NCBI GenBank assembly: GCA_011391115.1
Contig: JAABRC010000118.1
Coordinates: 1-6,290 of the forward strand
DNA: 6,290 bases
Origin: Candidatus Egaibacter danicus
GTDB lineage: Bacteria > Pseudomonadota > Gammaproteobacteria > Burkholderiales > Burkholderiaceae
Direction: 5' to 3'
This document shows positions 1 to 6,179 of the stretch, piece by piece. Below the pieces are notes generated by a model, which had not been told where the DNA came from, made no database searches, and saw only the letters and a program-made list of their open reading frames with translations. Made by a program: the position numbers and the translations under genes. Numbering within the stretch: position 1 is the first letter of the stretch; every line of letters starts with the position of its first letter.

Positions 1-609
<609 letters not shown>

Positions 610-626
610 TATCTGCCAAGCTGCTC

Positions 627-655
627 AGGGGCCACGAAAGTGGCCCTTTTTCTTT
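627..655 (+). terminator. Intrinsic terminator after ilvC
   Basis: GGCCAC (630-635) and its partner GTGGCC (640-645) form the core of a stem with a GAAA tetraloop (636-639). G629-C646, a G-U pair and an A-U pair extend it outward to 627. The T-run 647-651 follows directly, then C and TTT. It lies 17 nt after the ilvC stop and should separate ilvC from pssA transcription. Confidence 0.92.
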
Positions 656-759
656 GGGGATTCAATTGCGCCGCGAGGCCATGACTGGCTTACACTTCGC
701 TTCACAGGCGGTTCTTCAAAGCTGGGGCTGGAGTTCCGTAATAACCAGAGGTTGAATGT

Positions 760-1593
760 ATGGATGATGAAAATGAATTGACTGTGGCGGATGCCGAAGC
801 GCTGGTTGTGAAGAAACGCCGCAAGGGTATTTACATCCTGCCAAACCTGTTTACGCTGGCGGCGCTTTTCGGTGGTTTCTATGCCATCGTCATGGCGATC
901 AATGGCCGCTTTGATCTGGCCGCTGTTGGCGTGTTTTGCGCCATGGTGCTCGACAGTCTGGATGGTCGTGTTGCGCGCATGACCAATACTCAGAGTGCCT
1001 TTGGCGAGCAGATGGACTCGCTTTCCGACATGGTGTCTTTTGGCGCCGCACCGGCATTGATTTCCTATGTGTGGTCGTTGAAAGGGCTGGGGCGCTGGGG
1101 CTGGATTGCCGCGTTTGTGTATTGCGCTTGCGCGGCCCTCAGGCTGGCGCGTTTCAACGTGAATACGGGCGTGGTGGACAAACGGTATTTTCAAGGGCTG
1201 CCTTCACCGGCTGCCGCTGCCCTGATTGCCGGCTTTATCTGGCTCATCACAGAGTCGGGCGTCAAAGGCACAGACGCCTTGTTTGGGGTCCCCATTCCGT
1301 GGATTACCTTCGGGTTGGCCTTGTACGCGGGGCTGACCATGGTGACAAATGTGCCTTTTTACAGCTTCAAGGACATCGGCATGAAGCGCAGTGTGCCGTT
1401 TGCCGTGATCGTGCTGATTGCGCTGATCATTGCGGCGATCAACATTGATCCACCGACCGTGATGTTTCTGGTTTTTGTTGTGTACGGTTTCAGCGGGTAT
1501 GTTGTGTACGGGTGGCGGAAAACCAAGGGTGTGCAGACCAGCGTGATCAGCACGTCAACGGAAGAGCCCGATGAGCGCGGCCTCCATAAATGA
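760..1593 (+). CDS. pssA: CDP-diacylglycerol-serine O-phosphatidyltransferase (phosphatidylserine synthase, CDP-alcohol type)
   Basis: This inner-membrane enzyme makes phosphatidylserine from CDP-diacylglycerol and L-serine; a decarboxylase (Psd) then yields phosphatidylethanolamine. The 277-residue product has the full CDP-alcohol phosphatidyltransferase signature: Asp65, Asp68-Gly69, Ala72-Arg73, Gly82, Asp86 and Asp90, where the aspartates bind metal and act in catalysis. The RLARFN (128-133) and FQGLPSPAAA (144-153) motifs are typical of phosphatidylserine synthases rather than phosphatidylglycerophosphate synthases. A charged cytosolic N-terminus (1-23) precedes about seven or eight hydrophobic segments, beginning at about residues 30-48 and ending at about 237-257. 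It is unrelated to the phospholipase D-like PssA of E. coli. AGAGG at 747-751, 8 nt ahead, supports the ATG. It sits between the ilvC terminator and the leu attenuator. No psd gene is present here, although I recall psd beside pssA in several relatives. The last 23 bases overlap the leader ORF at 1571 in another frame. Confidence 0.95.
   Translation: MDDENELTVADAEALVVKKRRKGIYILPNLFTLAALFGGFYAIVMAINGRFDLAAVGVFCAMVLDSLDGRVARMTNTQSAFGEQMDSLSDMVSFGAAPALISYVWSLKGLGRWGWIAAFVYCACAALRLARFNVNTGVVDKRYFQGLPSPAAAALIAGFIWLITESGVKGTDALFGVPIPWITFGLALYAGLTMVTNVPFYSFKDIGMKRSVPFAVIVLIALIIAAINIDPPTVMFLVFVVYGFSGYVVYGWRKTKGVQTSVISTSTEEPDERGLHK
1475..1503 (+). promoter_or_regulatory. Possible promoter inside the 3' end of pssA, for the leu leader
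   Basis: TTGTTG (1475-1480) and TATGTT (1498-1503) are spaced 17 bp apart. The -10 matches four of six consensus bases but the -35 only three. A start near 1510 would give about a 60-nt leader before the ATG at 1571. The region also encodes the last membrane segment of PssA, whose T-rich codons could create such matches by chance. This is a weak call, offered because the attenuator needs a promoter upstream. Confidence 0.2.
1560..1566 (+). promoter_or_regulatory. Shine-Dalgarno for the long leader ORF
   Basis: GGAAGAG lies 4 nt before the ATG at 1571, inside the pssA coding sequence. It favours the 43-residue leader reading, because the alternative ATG at 1649 has no purine-rich site in front of it. 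The spacing is slightly short. Confidence 0.4.
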
Positions 1594-1702
1594 CTCCTCG
1601 CACTTGTTCCGTGCGGCGCCCATCGCGAACCTGTGGTACATTGCATCCATGAAATTGACTTCGCTAGCTCTACTGCTGCGTCCTGACGGGCGGAACAAGT
1701 AG
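1571..1702 (+). CDS. leuL: Leucine-rich leader peptide of leuA (43 aa, or 17 aa from ATG 1649)
   Basis: This ORF is read during leucine attenuation. Its C-terminal part, MKLTSLALLLRPDGRNK, holds five Leu codons in 17: TTG, CTA, CTA, CTG, CTG at 1655-1678. CTA is likely to be a rare codon in this GC-rich gene set and so a sensitive gauge of charged tRNA-Leu. Stop TAG is at 1700-1702, just past the antiterminator segment. Two in-frame starts are possible. ATG 1571 has a Shine-Dalgarno and overlaps the end of pssA; the 18 codons from 1595 to 1648, outside that overlap, end in G or C in 15 cases, which suggests real coding. ATG 1649 has no Shine-Dalgarno, but an extended -10-like TGGTACATT (1634-1642) would place a transcript start almost on it, giving a leaderless mRNA. 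The Leu codons and stop are the same in both, so the regulatory reading does not depend on the choice. The peptide probably has no function after synthesis. The symbol is used by analogy with other leu leaders. Confidence 0.65.
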   Translation: MSAASINDSSHLFRAAPIANLWYIASMKLTSLALLLRPDGRNK

Positions 1703-1758
1703 CGCGCGCGAACTTTTTCCACAAGGCCCGTCAGCAAACGCTACGGGCCTTTTTCTTT
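1683..1758 (+). promoter_or_regulatory. Leucine attenuator: antiterminator/terminator switch ahead of leuA
   Basis: Two exclusive RNA folds are visible. Antiterminator: CTGACGGGC (1683-1691) is the exact complement of GCCCGTCAG (1726-1734). Terminator: 1723-1731 pairs with 1743-1751, followed by T-runs. Both use 1726-1731. When leucyl-tRNA is scarce, a ribosome stalled at the CTA codons (1664-1672) would leave 1683-1691 free, so the antiterminator forms and leuA is transcribed. When leucine is plentiful the ribosome reaches the stop at 1700-1702, covers 1683-1691, and the terminator forms. This matches classical ribosome-mediated attenuation of leu operons. The geometry is seen in the sequence; the regulatory outcome is inferred. 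Confidence 0.8.
1723..1758 (+). terminator. Attenuator terminator upstream of leuA
   Basis: The stem is AAGGCCCGT (1723-1731) with ACGGGCCTT (1743-1751). It extends past a bulged C1732 by AGC (1733-1735) with GCT (1740-1742), leaving an AAAC loop (1736-1739). The T-run 1750-1754, then C and TTT, follows. It ends 52 nt before the leuA ATG with no gene between, so it can only be conditional. Confidence 0.88.
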
Positions 1759-1810
1759 GGTGTTTTCTTTTTTGAGTTTTGGGTGTTTCTGAATCAACAG
1801 GAGAATTGAA

Positions 1811-3349
1811 ATGGCTGACAAGTTAATCATTTTTGATACCACTTTGCGTGATGGCGAACAGTCGCCTGGAGCGTCCATGACCCGGGACGAAAAGCTGCGC
1901 ATCGCCCGTCAGCTGGAACGCCTGAAAGTGGATGTCATTGAGGCCGGCTTTGCGGCCAGCTCCAATGGTGACTTTGAGTGCGTAAAGGCCATCGCCGAGG
2001 TTATCAAGGACTCCGTCATCTGCTCGCTGGCTCGTGCCAACGACCGAGACATTTCCCGTGCTGCGGAAGCCTTGAAACCCGCCAAAGCGGGCCGCCTGCA
2101 CCTCTTCTTGGCGACCAGTCCCCTGCACATGGAAAAGAAGCTGCGCATGACACCGGATCAGGTGTTTGAGCAGGCCAGGTTGTCAACCCGCTTTGCGCGA
2201 AACCTGATGGCGGATATCGAGTTCAGCCCGGAAGACGGCTATCGCTCGGACCCGGACTTTTTGTGTCGCGTGCTGGAAGCCGTGATCGCGGAAGGCGCCA
2301 CCACAATCAACGTGCCTGACACGGTGGGTTATGCCATTCCTGAACTCTATGGCAACTTCATCAAGAACCTTCGCGAACGCATTCCGAACAGCGACAAAGC
2401 AGTGTGGTCGGTGCATTGCCACAATGATCTCGGTATGGCTGTGGCCAACTCATTGGCCGGTGTGAAGATCGGTGGTGCACGGCAGGTGGAGTGCACCATC
2501 AATGGACTGGGCGAACGTGCCGGCAACTGCTCTCTGGAGGAAATCGTCATGGCGGTGAAAACACGCAAAGACTATTTTGGCCTTGAGATGGGCATCGATA
2601 CCAAACACATTCTTGCGGCCAGCCGCATGGTGAGTCAGACGACCGGTTTTGTGGTGCAGCCCAACAAGGCTGTTGTGGGCGCCAACGCGTTTGCACACGC
2701 CTCGGGTATTCATCAGGACGGTGTGCTTAAAGCCCGCGATACCTACGAAATCATGCGTGCCGAGGATGTGGGCTGGAGCGCCAACAAGATTGTGCTGGGC
2801 AAGCTCAGTGGTCGCAACGCCTTCAAACAGCGTTTGCAGGAACTCGGCGTCTCAATGGAAAGCGAAGCGGATATCAACACCGCCTTTGCCCGTTTCAAGG
2901 AGCTCGCTGATCGCAAAAGCGAGATCTTTGATGAGGACATCCTCGCGTTGGTGAGTGATGAGAGTGTCACCCATGAGAAAGAACAATACGGATTTGTCTC
3001 CTTGTCGCAACACAGCGAAACCGGCGAGCGCCCCCAGGCTAGTGTGGTGTTCACGGTGGGTGGAAAGGAAGTCAAAGGCGAATCGGACGGCAACGGCCCG
3101 GTCGACGCATCCCTCAAAGCCATCGAAACACACGTCAAAAGCGGTGCTGAGATGGTGCTCTATTCTGTGAACGCCATAAGCGGTTCTACAGAGAGCCAGG
3201 GAGAGGTGACGGTGCGGTTGCAAAACAGTGGTCGGGTGGTGAATGGTGTGGGTGCTGATCCTGATATCGTTGTTGCATCAGCAAAGGCATACCTGAGTGC
3301 TCTCAATAAGTTACAAAGCAAAGCTGACAGGGTGGCCGCCCAAGGCTAG
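1811..3349 (+). CDS. leuA: 2-isopropylmalate synthase
   Basis: This cytoplasmic enzyme condenses acetyl-CoA with 2-ketoisovalerate to give 2-isopropylmalate, the first committed step of leucine synthesis, and is normally inhibited by leucine. The 512 residues fit the E. coli-like short form. The TIM-barrel catalytic domain (about 5-270) carries the [12 protein letters not shown] signature (9-20, with Arg13 and Asp14), the HCHNDLG motif (202-208, metal ligands His202 and His204) and NGLGERAGN (231-239, with Asn239 the remaining ligand). A linker and subdomain region with [10 protein letters not shown] (296-305) follows. The C-terminal allosteric domain (about 385-500) has the GNGPVDA turn (428-434) typical of LeuA, so feedback control by leucine is expected. 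All key residues are present. AGGAGA (1799-1804), 6 nt before ATG, fixes the start. Expression should depend on the attenuator just upstream, so leucine acts on both transcription and activity. No leuB, leuC or leuD follows; a terminator ends the unit. Confidence 0.97.
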   Translation: MADKLIIFDTTLRDGEQSPGASMTRDEKLRIARQLERLKVDVIEAGFAASSNGDFECVKAIAEVIKDSVICSLARANDRDISRAAEALKPAKAGRLHLFLATSPLHMEKKLRMTPDQVFEQARLSTRFARNLMADIEFSPEDGYRSDPDFLCRVLEAVIAEGATTINVPDTVGYAIPELYGNFIKNLRERIPNSDKAVWSVHCHNDLGMAVANSLAGVKIGGARQVECTINGLGERAGNCSLEEIVMAVKTRKDYFGLEMGIDTKHILAASRMVSQTTGFVVQPNKAVVGANAFAHASGIHQDGVLKARDTYEIMRAEDVGWSANKIVLGKLSGRNAFKQRLQELGVSMESEADINTAFARFKELADRKSEIFDEDILALVSDESVTHEKEQYGFVSLSQHSETGERPQASVVFTVGGKEVKGESDGNGPVDASLKAIETHVKSGAEMVLYSVNAISGSTESQGEVTVRLQNSGRVVNGVGADPDIVVASAKAYLSALNKLQSKADRVAAQG

Positions 3350-3386
3350 GGTTTACCCCTAAAACCCACGCCTTTTCTTTAGATAT

Positions 3387-3421
3387 GTCCCGCAAGTAGT
3401 TGATCTTGCGGGACTTTTTTT
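3387..3421 (+). terminator. Intrinsic terminator after leuA
   Basis: A perfect 10-bp stem, GTCCCGCAAG (3387-3396) with CTTGCGGGAC (3405-3414), encloses an 8-nt loop and is followed at once by seven T residues (3415-3421). It is the strongest terminator in the window. Its loop and 3' arm overlap the promoter of the next gene. Confidence 0.95.
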
Positions 3422-3428
3422 GTATAAA
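3400..3428 (+). promoter_or_regulatory. Promoter of the endopeptidase gene, nested in the leuA terminator
   Basis: The -35 TTGATC (3400-3405, four of six) and -10 TATAAA (3423-3428, five of six) are separated by exactly 17 bp. The -35 lies in the terminator loop. Transcription should start at about 3435, giving a leader of about 30 nt before the ATG at 3464, with the ribosome binding site inside it. This is the best sigma70-like promoter match I found in the window. Confidence 0.65.
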
Positions 3429-3449
3429 CTCTCGGCATGAAGGAACTAC

Positions 3450-3455
3450 AGGAAG
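3450..3455 (+). promoter_or_regulatory. Ribosome binding site that favours the ATG at 3464
   Basis: AGGAAG lies 8 nt before the ATG at 3464. The earlier in-frame ATG at 3437 sits almost on the predicted transcript start and has no site in front of it. This decides for the shorter, 358-residue protein. Confidence 0.6.
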
Positions 3456-3463
3456 TCCCATCC

Positions 3464-4540
3464 ATGCTAAATCGACACTTCTCCAAAATGGGACTCTCCC
3501 GGACCCGAGTTGCTCAGGTCATTTTCGTCATAACCCTCGCGTTCGGCCTGCATGTTTCATCCGCTCATGCTGGTTTGACCAAGCGTACTGCCGCGCCGTC
3601 CAAGAAGGTGGTTGTGGTTAAACGAAAGGTGGCCAAAGCACCCGTGGTTTCCCGGCGGAAAACCGTGATCCGCGCTGCAGCCGTGCCACCCAAACCATCT
3701 TTCGGACAGCTTGCGGGTCTGCATACGGGTAGTGATGCCCTCGATCTGAGATCAAGCGTGGCGCTGGTTATTGATCAGGAAACCCAGGAGGTGCTGTTTA
3801 GCAAGAATGAGCAGGCTGTTCTGCCCATCGCGTCACTGACCAAGCTGATGACCGGTCTGATTGTTCGTGAAGCCAAGCTGCCCATGGATGAGATGATCAC
3901 CATTTCCCAGGACGATGTGGATACCGAGAAGGGGAGCCGCTCCCGACTGAGTGTGGGGACCGAATTAAGCCGGGGTGAACTGATGCATCTGGCCTTGATG
4001 TCCAGCGAAAACCGGGCTGCGCACGCATTGGGCCGTAGCTACCCCGGCGGACTGGGTGCTTTTGTCACGGCGATGAATGTGAAAGCACGTTTGCTTGGTA
4101 TGGCCGATACACGATACGTAGAGCCAACGGGTTTGTCCAGCAGCAACCAATCAAGCGCCCGTGATCTGGCGACTTTGGTCAATATTGCGCATGGTGACCC
4201 GGTATTGCGTGAGCTATCGACCTCAACTGGCTATGAAGTTGCCGTCGGCAAGCGGACACTGCAATTCAACAATACGAACCGATTGGTGAAAAACCCCACT
4301 TGGGATATCGGGTTGCAGAAAACTGGCTACATATCGGAAGCAGGGCAGTGTCTCGTCATGCAGGCGAAGGTGGCAGGCCGCAAGCTGATCATGGTCTTTC
4401 TGGATTCGGCCGGCAAGCTCAGTCGTTTGGGTGATGCCGAACGGGTTCGGAACTGGGTTGAGACAACGCCTTCGTTGTCGGTACCCCGTCCCGTGCCAGC
4501 TGCTGCGGTCACTAGCGAGAAAGTACTCTCCAAGTCCTGA
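3464..4540 (+). CDS. pbpG: Secreted D-alanyl-D-alanine endopeptidase, PBP7/PbpG type (peptidase S11)
   Basis: This is a periplasmic serine peptidase of the low-molecular-weight penicillin-binding proteins. PBP7-type members cut D-Ala-meso-diaminopimelate cross-links in peptidoglycan. From ATG 3464 the protein has 358 residues. A signal peptide (about 1-36) has basic residues, a hydrophobic core at 17-33 and a likely cut after AHA36. A Lys/Arg-rich linker follows (38-70). The S11 catalytic domain (about 92-330) has all three motifs: SLTK (124-127, nucleophile Ser124 and Lys127), SEN (181-183) and KTG (286-288). The SSEN and QKTGY contexts and the lack of the extra C-terminal beta domain fit PBP7/PbpG better than DacA/DacC carboxypeptidases, so it should be released or loosely held. 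The start at 3437 (9 residues longer) is possible but has no ribosome binding site. The gene has its own promoter in the leuA terminator and converges on iclR. The family is sure; endopeptidase versus carboxypeptidase specificity is inferred. Confidence 0.9.
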   Translation: MLNRHFSKMGLSRTRVAQVIFVITLAFGLHVSSAHAGLTKRTAAPSKKVVVVKRKVAKAPVVSRRKTVIRAAAVPPKPSFGQLAGLHTGSDALDLRSSVALVIDQETQEVLFSKNEQAVLPIASLTKLMTGLIVREAKLPMDEMITISQDDVDTEKGSRSRLSVGTELSRGELMHLALMSSENRAAHALGRSYPGGLGAFVTAMNVKARLLGMADTRYVEPTGLSSSNQSSARDLATLVNIAHGDPVLRELSTSTGYEVAVGKRTLQFNNTNRLVKNPTWDIGLQKTGYISEAGQCLVMQAKVAGRKLIMVFLDSAGKLSRLGDAERVRNWVETTPSLSVPRPVPAAAVTSEKVLSKS

Positions 4541-4589
4541 ATAGCGAAGGCTGCCTCACCCTGCATACCTAAAGGGGCTGTTGGCTCAA

Positions 4590-5378
4590 TCAGCGTTGCA
4601 TCGCTGCCTTGCGGCCCAGTGTCGCCGAGATTTCGTTCGCAGTGGCTTGCAGTTTGGCCAGCCATCCTTCATCCAGACGGCTTGCAGGTGCAGAAATGGA
4701 CAGGCCAGCAACAAGCTTGTCCTGGTCGTCGTAGATCCCGCAGGCCATGCATCGCACACCCAATTCAAGCTCTTCATTGTCGTGCGCGGTGCCATATTGC
4801 CTGACTTTGGCCAGTTCCCTTTCGAGCGCTGCCAGTTGGGTGATGCTGTTTTTGGTTTGCCCATTCAAACCGGTGCGCGTGGCATAAGCCCGTATTCGCT
4901 GAGGGTCATCGGCAGCAAGAAAAAGCTTCCCAACTGACGTCAAATGCAAGGGTGCCCGGCCACCGATAGCACGAACCACCTGCATGCCTGACCGTTCGCT
5001 GTAGGCGCGCTCGACGTAGACGATTTCATCGCCCTGGCGCATGCTCAAATTGACTGGCTGCTGAATCAGTTTGTGAAGTTCCCGCATGGGAACAAGTGCG
5101 GCGTCACGGACATTGAGCCGTCCCTTGACCAGATTGCCAAGCTCCAGCAGACGCATCCCGAGGCGGTAACTACCAGGCTGCGGCCGATCCACAAACCGCC
5201 CGGTCGCCAGATCATTGAGGATTCGGTGCGTGGTTGAAGGGTGCAAACCAGCCTTCTCGCTGATTTCCTTCAGTGAGATGGCCTCCTCGCGCGACGCCAG
5301 GATGTCTATCAAGGTAAACATCCTTTCGATGACCTGTACGGTGGGTGTCGCAGGAATGCCAGGATCAGTTTTTTTCAT
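4590..5378 (-). CDS. IclR-family transcriptional regulator
   Basis: This is a cytoplasmic DNA-binding regulator, usually a dimer or tetramer whose C-terminal domain binds a small organic acid or aromatic. At 262 residues it has the family's usual length. The N-terminal winged helix-turn-helix (about 12-75) has the SLKEISEKAGLHPSTTHRIL element, with recognition helix at about 46-58, and a wing near 64-73. The effector domain (about 80-256) carries the LTSVGKLFLA motif (146-155) and the GVRCMACGIYD stretch (207-217), both characteristic of IclR proteins. The ligand and targets cannot be read from the sequence. Start ATG has a modest GAGAG 4 nt upstream. It lies 26 nt after the bpt stop on the same strand, so it may be the last gene of an aat-bpt-iclR unit, but it also has its own candidate promoter and a palindrome over it, suggesting autoregulation. 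It converges with the endopeptidase gene, with 49 bp between the stop codons and no convincing terminator there. Confidence 0.92.
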   Translation of the reverse strand: MKKTDPGIPATPTVQVIERMFTLIDILASREEAISLKEISEKAGLHPSTTHRILNDLATGRFVDRPQPGSYRLGMRLLELGNLVKGRLNVRDAALVPMRELHKLIQQPVNLSMRQGDEIVYVERAYSERSGMQVVRAIGGRAPLHLTSVGKLFLAADDPQRIRAYATRTGLNGQTKNSITQLAALERELAKVRQYGTAHDNEELELGVRCMACGIYDDQDKLVAGLSISAPASRLDEGWLAKLQATANEISATLGRKAAMQR

Positions 5379-5398
5379 GGAGCTCTCAATCGCGGGAT

Positions 5399-5421
5399 CT
5401 GATTTTATCTTATGAAATCAG
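5399..5421. promoter_or_regulatory. Near-perfect palindrome, candidate autoregulatory operator of iclR
   Basis: Arms CTGATTTTAT (5399-5408) and ATGAAATCAG (5412-5421) surround a CTT centre; nine of ten arm positions are complementary and the tenth is a T-G mismatch. IclR-family dimers bind AT-rich palindromes, often close to their own start. This one covers the candidate -10 box of iclR and lies about 20 bp before its ATG. It also includes the bpt stop codon. It is not a terminator, because no T-run follows on the minus strand. Confidence 0.45.
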
Positions 5422-5433
5422 GGTCATTTGCAA
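5404..5433 (-). promoter_or_regulatory. Candidate iclR promoter at the 3' end of bpt
   Basis: On the minus strand, TTGCAA (5433-5428) and GATAAA (5409-5404) are 18 bp apart, each matching four of six consensus bases. Transcription would begin near 5397, giving a short leader of about 20 nt. The overlap with the palindrome adds some support. Confidence 0.35.
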
Positions 5434-6157
5434 TCCAGATGCCATCCTTCAGGACTTCCTGAGGCAAGAAACGGACCTTGTAATTCATTTTGGTGCTGGC
5501 GCTGATCCAGTACCCCAGGTAAACATGAGGAAGGGCCAGCAGGCGTGCCTGTTCAATCAGCCACAAAATGCTGAAAGTGCCATAGCTGGCGCCATTGTCG
5601 GGCTCATAAAACGTATAGACAGCCGAAACGCCATCTTCAAGTACGTCAAGAATCGTCACCATTTTGAGGTCACCCGGTATGCCATCCGGCAGGGATTCAC
5701 GAAATTCGACCAATCTCGAGTTCACCCGGCTTTGCAGGAGAAATTGCGTATATTGGTCAATGCTGTCGTGATCCATGCCACCGCCTGCATGGCGACCATT
5801 CTGATAGCGCAGGTAGAGCTGGTAATGCTCTGGCACAAAGCACAACTTGAGAACCCTTGCCTGCAATGACGAATGCTTTTTTTGTGCCCGTCGTTGACTC
5901 CTGTCGGGTTTGAAGGTGTTGGATAGAACCCGCAACGGCACGCAAGCCTCACACCCATCGCAATACGGCCGGTACGTGAACATGCCACTGCGGCGAAATC
6001 CCTGACTGACCAGTTCGGAGTAGGTTGCGTTATTGATCAGGTGACTGGGCGTTGCCACCTGCGACCGGGCTTGCCGCCCACTCAGGTAGCTGCAGGGGTA
6101 GGGTGCCGTTGCATAGAACTGAAGCGTCTGTAACGGAAGATCCTTGAGATGCGTCAC
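5405..6157 (-). CDS. bpt: Aspartate/glutamate leucyltransferase (bacterial ATE-type aminoacyl-tRNA-protein transferase)
   Basis: Bpt moves leucine from Leu-tRNA to proteins with N-terminal Asp or Glu, making a primary N-degron for ClpS and the ClpAP protease in the cytoplasm. The 250-residue length is typical. The N-terminal ATE domain (about 8-80) has the [22 protein letters not shown] start motif in pieces (Leu12-Gln13-Phe14, Pro21-Cys22, Gly27-Arg28) and the [13 protein letters not shown] cluster (65-77). The C-terminal transferase domain (about 100-238) has the Glu110-His111-Tyr112 region and the [12 protein letters not shown] stretch (216-227). Cys22, Cys66, Cys69 and Cys72 form a possible metal or Fe-S site. 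The start is GTG: an in-frame TAA two codons upstream excludes anything longer, and homologues begin at the same MTHxKxLP sequence. No clear Shine-Dalgarno is seen. It follows aat by 22 nt and probably shares its transcript. Leucyl rather than arginyl transfer is inferred from the bacterial family. Confidence 0.93.
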   Translation of the reverse strand: MTHLKDLPLQTLQFYATAPYPCSYLSGRQARSQVATPSHLINNATYSELVSQGFRRSGMFTYRPYCDGCEACVPLRVLSNTFKPDRSQRRAQKKHSSLQARVLKLCFVPEHYQLYLRYQNGRHAGGGMDHDSIDQYTQFLLQSRVNSRLVEFRESLPDGIPGDLKMVTILDVLEDGVSAVYTFYEPDNGASYGTFSILWLIEQARLLALPHVYLGYWISASTKMNYKVRFLPQEVLKDGIWIANDPDFIR

Positions 6158-6179
6158 GGTTTATGCGTCACTCAATACG

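Noticed and set aside
666..696. Possible pssA promoter: TTGCGC and TACACT
   Set aside because: Spacing is 19 bp and both boxes are poor. pssA should have a promoter after the ilvC terminator, but I cannot place it with confidence in 656-759.
625..1194. Long minus-strand ORF opposite pssA (189 aa)
   Set aside because: It runs through the ilvC terminator and lies antisense to a fully recognisable pssA; its translation shows no family motif.
936..1448. 170-aa ORF in another frame inside pssA
   Set aside because: Shadow of pssA; Arg/Cys/His-rich out-of-frame composition and no recognisable domain.
3437..3463. ATG 3437 as the start of the endopeptidase
   Set aside because: It lies at the predicted transcript start without a ribosome binding site; ATG 3464 has AGGAAG at good spacing and leads straight into the signal peptide.
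4577..4594. Hairpin between the convergent endopeptidase and iclR genes (GCTGTTG with CAACAGC-like arm)
   Set aside because: Only 7 bp with a bulge, no T-run on the plus strand, and only a C-rich tail with three T on the minus strand; not convincing as a terminator. Nothing else is visible in 4541-4589.
4581..4937. Plus-strand 118-aa ORF opposite iclR
   Set aside because: Shadow of iclR, with no ribosome binding site and no recognisable motif.
5345..5869. Plus-strand 174-aa ORF opposite bpt
   Set aside because: Antisense to a conserved gene that keeps all family motifs; the product resembles nothing I know.
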